This document shows positions 54,565-64,000 of a DNA stretch of 64,000 bases, piece by piece. The DNA comes from Bradyrhizobium sp. CIAT3101 (lineage in GTDB: Bacteria > Pseudomonadota > Alphaproteobacteria > Rhizobiales > Xanthobacteraceae), in NCBI RefSeq assembly GCF_029714945.1, contig NZ_CP121634.1, forward strand, positions 7,337,001 to 7,401,000, given 5' to 3'. The notes beneath the pieces are model-generated. The model saw only the letters and a program-made list of their open reading frames with translations. It was not told where the DNA came from and searched no databases. Each line of letters opens with the position of its first letter. The stretch's first letter is position 1. A program made the translations under genes and the position numbers.

Positions 54565-54894
54565 TCAAACCGTGCGAAAAATGAGCACGGCCGTCGCCAG
54601 CGAAATTCCACTTGCGAGCCACAGGCTCGAAATCTCGATCCCCTCTTCGCCGATCGGCAGCGAGGCGATCGGGTTGGTACCGACCAGGCCGATCCATATC
54701 AAATGGATGACGGCAGCCGCGATCAGCGAGATGAATAATCGGTCACCTCGCGTGGTCGGAATGCTGAGCACGCCGACGCGCTCGGCTTCGGGATAGACTG
54801 CCGCGAGCCAAGTCATTACCGCGAGCGTGCAGGCGAGCGTGACGAAGAAGATCGCCGTCGGCAGCGTCCAGGCCATCCATGCAATGGATTCCAT
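54565..54894 (-). CDS. glpU: DUF2160 small membrane protein of the glycerol transporter
   Basis: A 109-residue protein with three predicted transmembrane helices (about 10-33, 53-70, 89-106). It matches DUF2160, found only beside glycerol-type ABC transporters. It lies 9 bases after glpQ. Its role is unknown; in rhizobial glp operons it is named GlpU. Confidence 0.88.
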   Translation of the reverse strand: MESIAWMAWTLPTAIFFVTLACTLAVMTWLAAVYPEAERVGVLSIPTTRGDRLFISLIAAAVIHLIWIGLVGTNPIASLPIGEEGIEISSLWLASGISLATAVLIFRTV

Positions 54895-54903
54895 AAATCC
54901 CTC

Positions 54904-57697
<2,794 letters not shown>

Positions 57698-57709
57698 ATC
57701 GCACCTCCC

Positions 57710-58782
<1,073 letters not shown>

Positions 58783-58786
<4 letters not shown>

Positions 58787-60333
58787 GAGCGTCCTCCTGC
58801 TTCCAGCAGTGGACTTTGCGACACGACGTGGGTCCTGATCCAGTCGTCCAGAGTGGCAATTTGGTCGGCAGATAGTCGCAGGCCGAGCTTGGAGCGGCGC
58901 CAGACGATATCCTCGGCGGTCACCGCCCATTCGTTGGTCATCAGGTAGCGAACCTCGCGTTCGGTCAGAGTTGCGCCAAAGGCCTGGCCGAGATCGGCGG
59001 CCGATTTGGCGTCGCCGAGCAATTTGATGGCGCGGGTACCATAGGCGCGCGCGAGACGTCGCGCATGCTCATGGCTGAGGAAGGGATAGCCGCGCTGGAG
59101 CTCGCCGATCAGGCCGTCGACGGCCGACACGTCCATGTCGCCGCCCGGCAGGGGCCATTTGCCGGTCCAGCCCTCGCGCGCCTTCGCGCTGCGAAGATAG
59201 GGCGCGAGCCGTTCCAGCGCCTCTTCGGCGAGGCGGCGATAGGTCGTGATCTTGCCGCCATAGATCGACAGCAGCGGCGAGCCACCGGGCGTGTCGAGCT
59301 CGAACACGTAGTCGCGGGTCGCGGCCTTGGCTTCGCTGGCGCCATCGTCATAAAGCGGACGCACGCCGGAATAGGTCCAGACCACGTCCTCCGGCGTCAC
59401 GGGCTTGGCGAGATATTCGCTCGCGGCGGCGCAGAGATATTGGATCTCCTCCGCCGTCGCCTTCACCTTGGCGGGATCGCCGTCATAGTCGCGGTCGGTG
59501 GTGCCGATCAGTGTGAAGTCATCCTGATAGGGAATGACGAAGATGATGCGGCCGTCGGCGTTCTGGAACATGTAGGCGCGGTCGTGGTCGTAGAGCTTCT
59601 TGACCACGATGTGCGAGCCCTGCACCAGGCGCACTTTGGCTTTCGCGTTGACGCCGGCACCGCGGCCGAGCACGTCCTCGACCCAGGGGCCGCCGGCATT
59701 GACCAGCGCGCGGGCCTGGATCTGCGAGCGCGCACCGGTCAGCGTGTCGACCATGCTGACGGTCCAGACGCCGTCGGACTGCTTGATATCCGTCGCACGG
59801 GTCCGGGTACGAATCTCGGCGCCCTTGTCGGCGGCGTCGCGCGCATTGAGCACGACGAGCCGGGCGTCATCGACGAAGCAGTCGGAATACTCGAAGGCGC
59901 GGCTATAGCGATTCGGGATCAGCGGACGGCCGACCTCGTCGCGCCTGAGATCGAGCGAGCGGGTCGCCGGCAGCAAATGACGACCGCCGATATGATCGTA
60001 GAGAAAGAGGCCAAGGCGCAGCAGCCAGGCCGGACGCAGGCCAGCGTGATGCGGCAGAACGAAACGTAAGGGGCGGATGATGTGGGGCGCGATGCCCCAA
60101 AGAATCTCGCGCTCGATCAACGCCTCGCGGACCAGCCGAAACTCGTAATATTCGAGATAGCGCAGGCCACCATGGACCAGCTTGGTCGACCAGGACGACG
60201 TCCCGCTCGCCAGATCGTTCATTTCGCACAGGAAAACAGTGTTCCCGCGGCCCACGGCATCGCGCGCGATGCCGCAACCGTTAACACCGCCTCCAATGAT
60301 GGCGAGGTCGAAAATACGCTCCAACAGACGCAT
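58783..60333 (-). CDS. glpD: glycerol-3-phosphate dehydrogenase (FAD)
   Basis: A 516-residue protein. 'FDLAIIGGGVNGCGIARDAV' (in part) is the FAD-binding GxGxxG at residues 8-25, followed by 'DLASGTSSWSTKLVHGGLRYLE' (in part), a GlpD signature. It oxidises glycerol 3-phosphate to dihydroxyacetone phosphate and passes electrons to quinone at the inner membrane. It is the first gene of glpDSTPQUV. A GlpR-like palindrome lies 34 bases upstream of the start. Confidence 0.95.
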
Positions 60334-60366
60334 CCCCCGGCGACCACTCGTTCCGTCGAGTGGTTA

Positions 60367-60403
60367 CTTTCGTTTTTGATTAGATCACACCGAAAAACGA
60401 AAG
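60367..60403. promoter_or_regulatory. GlpR-like palindrome upstream of glpD
   Basis: CTTTCGTTTTT (60367-60377) and AAAAACGAAAG (60393-60403) are perfect 11-bp inverted arms with a 15-bp spacer. Two further CGAAAG direct repeats follow at 60409-60414 and 60429-60434. DeoR-type GlpR repressors bind TTCG/CGAA-containing sites. Repression of the glp operon in the absence of glycerol 3-phosphate is inferred. Confidence 0.65.
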
Positions 60404-60531
60404 CAAGACGAAAGAGAGGGGAAAGGAAGCGAAAGAGGAACTTTTTTGGTGGGCAATTCGCCGTCGAAATGAGCGCTTAGGATGGTGATCTGGGGTGCAG
60501 TAGCGCGCTTGAATCAGCACTTCGAACATAT

Positions 60532-60549
60532 ATAGTCATAATAGTCATA
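60532..60549. promoter_or_regulatory. tandem ATAGTCATA repeat upstream of the toxin-antitoxin genes
   Basis: Two adjacent perfect 9-bp copies in an AT-rich stretch just upstream of the antitoxin start. Antitoxin/toxin complexes often repress their own promoter through such repeats. Confidence 0.5.
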
Positions 60550-60564
60550 TTGGTTGTAAACGAC

Positions 60565-60843
60565 ATGACAGAGCACACCACAGCCCCCAAATCGCCGACC
60601 GATACTTGGACGCTTGCCAATGCCAAGGCGCGCCTGTCTGAGGTTGTCGATCGTGCCCAGACTGGTCCCCAGATCATTACCCGTCATGGCAAACCCAATG
60701 CGGTGGTCGTTTCTGCTGACGAATGGGCACGTAAGACCGCGCGCAAAGGCACGCTCGCCGAATTCCTGCTGGCGTCGCCGCTGCGCGGTGCCGAGCTCGA
60801 GCTGGAGCGCATGCGGGATGAACCACGCGACGAAATGCCGTGA
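60565..60843 (+). CDS. Phd/YefM-family antitoxin
   Basis: A 92-residue protein. 'TWTLANAKARLSEVVDRAQT' and 'PQIITRHGKPNAVVVSADEW' match the Phd/YefM DNA-binding domain. The C-terminal 30 residues are charged and would wrap the toxin. ATG at 60565 is taken; a TTG 15 bases upstream is in frame. It overlaps the toxin start (GTGA). It lies opposite to the glp genes on both sides. Confidence 0.92.
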   Translation: MTEHTTAPKSPTDTWTLANAKARLSEVVDRAQTGPQIITRHGKPNAVVVSADEWARKTARKGTLAEFLLASPLRGAELELERMRDEPRDEMP

Positions 60844-61265
60844 ACCTGCTCCTCGACACCAATGTGCTGTCGGAGGTTCAGCGACCAGTACCTTCTCCAA
60901 AAGTTCTGGCGTGGCTCGACACGGTCGATGAGGATCGTGCGTTCATCAGCGTTGCTTCGATTGCCGAGCTTCGCCGCGGCGTTGCGCTGCTGGACGACGG
61001 CCGTCGACGCGTCGCGCTGACCGCCTGGCTTAGCCATGATTTGCCGGCTCGGTTTGCAGAGCGCATCCTGCCGATCGATCATACTGTGGCCGAGCGCTGG
61101 GGTGATCTGATGGCGCAGAGCCGTCGCAGCGGCATCGCGCTGTCGGTGATGGACGGGTTCTTCGCGGCAACAGCCCTCGCCCAAAATCTCACGCTCGTAA
61201 CGCGCAACATGAAGAACTTCGCGGCATTTGGCGTCCCCCTGCTCAATCCGTGGGACGCCGCGTAG
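60840..61265 (+). CDS. VapC-type PIN-domain toxin
   Basis: A 141-residue protein with a GTG start. 'NLLLDTNVLSE' (D6), 'ASIAELRRG' (E43) and 'SVMDGFFAATA' (D105) give three acidic PIN residues, and 'LVTRNMKNF' is the TRN motif. PIN toxins cleave RNA with Mg2+. It forms a standard pair with the antitoxin and stops 4 bases before the convergent glpR stop. Confidence 0.93.
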   Translation: MNLLLDTNVLSEVQRPVPSPKVLAWLDTVDEDRAFISVASIAELRRGVALLDDGRRRVALTAWLSHDLPARFAERILPIDHTVAERWGDLMAQSRRSGIALSVMDGFFAATALAQNLTLVTRNMKNFAAFGVPLLNPWDAA

Positions 61266-61269
61266 GCCG

Positions 61270-62118
61270 CTAGCGCAGCCGCACGACCGGCGCGGCTTCA
61301 GGCGCGGCGTCCTGCGCTTCGGCCTGAGCGTCATCGATGTCGCTCGCCCCCTTCGGCATCGCCGCCATCACCTCGATGCCCTTGCTGTGGCAGATAGTGG
61401 CGAGGCGCTCGGGCAGTTCCTGATCGGTGACGAAGGTCTGGATCTGGCTGATATGGGCGATGCGGACCGGCGCGCTGCGGCGAAGCTTTGTGGAATCGGC
61501 CACCAGCATGACGCTGCGGGCATTGGCGATGATGGCCTGCGCCACCTGCACCTCGCGGTAGTCGAAGTCGAGCAGCGCGCCCTCCTCGTCGATCGCGGAC
61601 GCGCCGATGATGGCGTAGTCGACCTTGAACTGGCCGATCAGCTGCGTTGCGGTCGAGCCGACCACGGCGCCGTCGGCGCGCCGCACCGTGCCGCCGGCCA
61701 CCACCACCTCGATGCGGGGATGGCGGTAGAGCAGCATGGCGACGTTGAGGTTGTTGGTGATGACGAGGAGATCTTCGTGCGAGGTCAGGGCGCTCGCGAC
61801 CTCCTCCGTCGTGGTGCCGATGTTGATGAAGAGCGAGCAACCGTTCGGGATCAGCGATGCGGCCGCAGCGCCGATCGCCTTCTTCTCGTCGGCAGCGACG
61901 AAGCGGCGCGCCTCATAGGCGAGATTTTCGACGCCCGAGGCGATGATCGCGCCACCATGGACGCGGGTCAGCGAACGGCGTTCGCAGAGATCGTTGAGGT
62001 CCTTGCGGATGGTTTGCGCCGAGACTTCGAACCGGCGCGCCAGCTCCTCGACCATGACGCGGCCGGAGGCGCGGGCGATGTTGAGAATTTCAGCTTGGCG
62101 ATGGGTCAATCCGGTCAC
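61270..62118 (-). CDS. glpR: DeoR-family repressor, probable GlpR
   Basis: A 282-residue protein with a GTG start. 'HRQAEILNIARASGRVMVEELARRFEVSAQTIRKDLNDL' (in part) is the DeoR helix-turn-helix, and 'NIGTTTEEVASALTSHEDLL' (in part) and 'VVVAGGTVRRADGAVVG' the phosphosugar-binding DeoRC domain. Position beside glpD and the CGAAA palindrome support the GlpR call. Glycerol 3-phosphate is the expected inducer. Confidence 0.9.
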   Translation of the reverse strand: MTGLTHRQAEILNIARASGRVMVEELARRFEVSAQTIRKDLNDLCERRSLTRVHGGAIIASGVENLAYEARRFVAADEKKAIGAAAASLIPNGCSLFINIGTTTEEVASALTSHEDLLVITNNLNVAMLLYRHPRIEVVVAGGTVRRADGAVVGSTATQLIGQFKVDYAIIGASAIDEEGALLDFDYREVQVAQAIIANARSVMLVADSTKLRRSAPVRIAHISQIQTFVTDQELPERLATICHSKGIEVMAAMPKGASDIDDAQAEAQDAAPEAAPVVRLR

Positions 62119-62192
62119 GGCAATGGCCTCAAATCAGAGCAGTGCATGGTGCGGCGGTTCGCGCGCGTGGTCAATGCGCGTGCCGATCACGG

Positions 62193-62882
62193 TTAATGGA
62201 TGAAACCCTCACCACCCATCGCAGCTGCGAGCCGCGCGAGCAGCCCGGGATCGTCGAAGGCGCTGGCGGAAGCGACCGCGCCGGCCCCAACAAGGTCAGC
62301 ATGGCTGAGGCTGGTCCGGATGCCGATAGTCGGAATGCCGGCAGCCGTGGCCGACTGCACGCCGGAACGGGAATCCTCGAAGGCAATCGAGGCAGCCGCG
62401 CTGGCGCCGACGAAACGCAAGCCCTCCTGATAGGGCAATGGATGCGGCTTGCCGTGCGGCAACTCGTCGCCGATCACGAGCGTCCTGAAGCGGTGCGTGA
62501 TGCCGAGGCCGGAGAGCAGCAGCTCGGCATTGAGACGCGGCGCATTGGTGACGGCCACCATGGGAATGCCGGCCGCGTCCGCGCGGTCGAGCAGCGCCAT
62601 CAGGCCCGGCAACGGCTCGATCTGTCCCGCGACGAGCGTACGGAACACTTCTTCCTTCTCGCCGAGAATCGCGGTGCGCCGTTCCGACGTTTCATTGGGC
62701 AGAAAGCGCTCGCCGATCGACACATTGGCGAAGCCCTGCAGCTCCCTGGAGAAGCGCGCGTGGTCGAAGACATGACCGTGAGGACCGAGCACCTGGTTGA
62801 ACGCCTTCAGATGCAGCGGGTCGGTATTGGCAAGCGTGCCGTCGATATCGAACAACAATGCCTTGCCGAGAGTCTCGATCAT
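62193..62882 (-). CDS. HAD-family phosphatase (PGMB/Gph-like)
   Basis: A 229-residue protein. 'LLFDIDGTLANTDPLH' gives nucleophile D12 and acid D14; 'MVAVTNAPRLNAELLL' and 'IGDELPHGKPHPLPY' hold motifs II and III, and 'IAFEDSRSGVQSATAAG' (in part) motif IV. It is a cytoplasmic sugar-phosphate or small-phosphate phosphatase. It lies 74 bases upstream of glpR on the same strand and may be cotranscribed. A role in glycerol or sugar-phosphate balance is possible but not shown. Confidence 0.9.
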   Translation of the reverse strand: MIETLGKALLFDIDGTLANTDPLHLKAFNQVLGPHGHVFDHARFSRELQGFANVSIGERFLPNETSERRTAILGEKEEVFRTLVAGQIEPLPGLMALLDRADAAGIPMVAVTNAPRLNAELLLSGLGITHRFRTLVIGDELPHGKPHPLPYQEGLRFVGASAAASIAFEDSRSGVQSATAAGIPTIGIRTSLSHADLVGAGAVASASAFDDPGLLARLAAAMGGEGFIH

Positions 62883-63036
62883 GTCCGTACTTTCCTGAAT
62901 GCGCCACGCATCAATGCTGAAGACGTATCAATAGAGCCCCGCGCGCGCAATAACGCATGCGGATGACGATCACGCGCCACTCGACAAAGCTACCCGTGGC
63001 TGTAACACTCCATACAAGATCAAAAAGGAGGAAACG

Positions 63037-63504
63037 ATGACGATCAACCGACGCGATCTGGCTCTCTCGACTCTTGCCGTTCCAGCTCTCGCCGTCTCCG
63101 CGCTTGCGCTCTCGACACCGGCGCTCGCGGCTTCAGCGGACGAAGAAGCCGTGGCGAAGCAGGTCGAGGCCTTCCGCCTCGCCCAGATCGCGGCCGACCC
63201 GAAGGCGCTCGGCGCGCTTTGCTGGGACGATCTCAGCTACAGCCATTCCAACGGCAAGGTCGAAGACAAGGCGACCTTCATCACCAACGCCACCGACGGC
63301 AAATCGAAGTTTCTGTCGATCGCCTATCAGGACCCGACCATCAAGGTGGTCGGCCCCACCGCGATCGTGCGCTTCCACTGGGTCGCGGAACAGGAGATGG
63401 CGGCCGATGGGAAAAAAGTGCCGACCAACCTTCACATCCTGATGAACTGGCAGAAGCAGGGCGACGCGTGGAAGCTGTTGTCGCGCGCCGCGACGAAATT
63501 GTGA
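63037..63504 (+). CDS. exported NTF2-like (DUF4440/SnoaL-type) protein
   Basis: A 155-residue protein with a strong aaggagg site. An N-terminal signal peptide of about 32 residues carries 'NRRDLALSTLAVPALAVSA' (in part), with a twin-arginine-like NRRD. The remainder is an NTF2-like cone fold ('AFRLAQIAADPKALGALCWD', 'DLSYSHSNGKVEDKATFI' in part). Members bind small ligands or act as accessory enzymes. A tandem, signal-less copy follows. Confidence 0.87.
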   Translation: MTINRRDLALSTLAVPALAVSALALSTPALAASADEEAVAKQVEAFRLAQIAADPKALGALCWDDLSYSHSNGKVEDKATFITNATDGKSKFLSIAYQDPTIKVVGPTAIVRFHWVAEQEMAADGKKVPTNLHILMNWQKQGDAWKLLSRAATKL

Positions 63505-63577
63505 TCAACGCCATCGTTCCGGGACGCGCGCAGCACACCGCTGCAACACTCGCGACAAGATCAAGAAGGAGGAAATG

Positions 63578-63970
63578 ATGACGATTAATCGCGATCATGC
63601 TGCAGCGGCGGATCATGAGGCAGTGGCAAGAAATGTCGAGGCATTTCGCCTCGCCCAGATCGCGGCTGATCCGAAGGCGCTCAGCGTGCTGTGCTCGGAC
63701 GATCTGAGCTACAGCCATTCCAGCGGCTTCCTCGAGGACAAGGCGGCCTTCATCGCCAACGCCACCGACGGCAAAACGGAATTCCTGTCGATCGCGTACA
63801 AGGATCCGACCATCAAGATCGTCGGCCCCGCCGCGATCGTGCGCTTCCACTGGATGGCCGAGATGATGACCGACGGAAAGAAAGTGGCAAACAGCCTTCA
63901 CATCCTGATGAACTGGCTGAAGCAGGGCGACGAGTGGAAGCTCTTGTCCCGTTCCGCAACGAAATTGTGA
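63578..63970 (+). CDS. NTF2-like protein, tandem duplicate without signal peptide
   Basis: A 130-residue protein closely similar to the gene upstream over the whole NTF2-like domain ('AFRLAQIAADPKALSVLCSD', 'DLSYSHSSGFLEDKAAFI' in part) but with the signal peptide replaced by a short 'TINRDHAAAADHEAV'. The leader before the start is also duplicated (acaagatcaa-aaggaggaaa). The ATG at 63575 is one codon upstream; 63578 aligns with the start of the first copy and is spaced better from the ribosome-binding site. It is predicted to be cytoplasmic. Confidence 0.85.
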   Translation: MTINRDHAAAADHEAVARNVEAFRLAQIAADPKALSVLCSDDLSYSHSSGFLEDKAAFIANATDGKTEFLSIAYKDPTIKIVGPAAIVRFHWMAEMMTDGKKVANSLHILMNWLKQGDEWKLLSRSATKL

Positions 63971-63977
63971 TGCTCTA

Positions 63978-64000
63978 CTTACCCTCTCCCCTTGCGGGAG
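63978..64000. repeat. edge of a ctctccc/gggag-type intergenic repeat
   Basis: The last bases (ccctctccccttgcgggag) match the end motif of the composite repeat at 19681-19830. The rest lies outside the window. Confidence 0.45.

Noticed and set aside
63037..63970. Assembly duplication
   Set aside because: The copies differ at many sites including synonymous ones and the N-terminus, so it is a real, diverged duplication.

Overview
The window is about 64 kb of GC-rich chromosomal DNA. It is most like a Bradyrhizobium or close relative (Alphaproteobacteria, Hyphomicrobiales). The basis is family content and gene order: a 544-residue isocitrate lyase divergent from a short-chain fatty acyl regulator, DUF6111, DUF4170 and DUF1285 proteins, a rhizobial-type glpDSTPQUV glycerol locus, and palindromic intergenic repeats. 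No rRNA, tRNA, CRISPR array, insertion sequence, prophage gene or replication origin was recognised. Coding density is high and most genes sit in tight runs with 1 to 4 bp overlaps.

Layout. 1-9.6 kb: a partial TauD-type dioxygenase, a secreted cysteine-containing protein, a TPR protein, an outer-membrane beta-barrel, a small CxxC protein, a DUF1254 protein preceded by a perfect FixK/FNR-type box, and a minus-strand run of TauE/SafE permease, CCA-adding enzyme, DUF6111, CoA pyrophosphatase and DUF1285. 9.8-16.7 kb: a four-gene MoxR/DUF58/DUF4159/vWA-membrane operon. 16.7-19.6 kb: a Zur-like box in front of a DUF2946-like protein and a TonB-dependent receptor, probably a zinc-starvation uptake unit. 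19.9-24.3 kb: RidA, N-acyl-D-amino-acid deacylase, MFS transporter and an IclR regulator. 24.4-30.6 kb: an exported HAD protein with an altered active site, DUF1801, GNAT, a NUDIX/membrane/GT2 run, and a metallophosphoesterase. 30.7-34.3 kb: isocitrate lyase and its divergent regulator. 34.3-38.2 kb: a compound palindromic repeat, a monooxygenase-like small protein, a secreted zincin, a lysine-tailed small protein, a TPR protein and HtpX. 38.4-45 kb: an HlyD-like protein with a BcsA-type glycosyltransferase whose C-terminal PilZ domain is put out of frame by one extra C, then a lytic transglycosylase, DUF1993 and an Old Yellow Enzyme. 45.1-52.4 kb: a six-gene catabolic and ABC-transport operon that ends with its own IclR regulator and has a perfect palindrome at its head. 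52.6-62.9 kb: the glycerol ABC transporter, glpD and glpR, with a toxin-antitoxin pair lying in the opposite direction between glpD and glpR. 63-64 kb: a tandemly duplicated NTF2-like gene.

How the parts work together. The glp block imports glycerol and feeds glycerol 3-phosphate into central metabolism. Its two ATPases carry complementary motif defects, which predicts one good and one degenerate ATP site. No glycerol kinase gene is visible in the window. The aceA/regulator pair handles C2 and short-chain fatty acid growth through the glyoxylate shunt. The D-aminoacylase and FAD-oxidase clusters are small scavenging pathways with local IclR control. The most informative new signals are the Zur-like box, the GlpS/GlpT asymmetry, the PilZ frameshift, the FixK-type box, the two candidate IclR operators, the GlpR-like palindrome and the NTF2 duplication with loss of the signal peptide.
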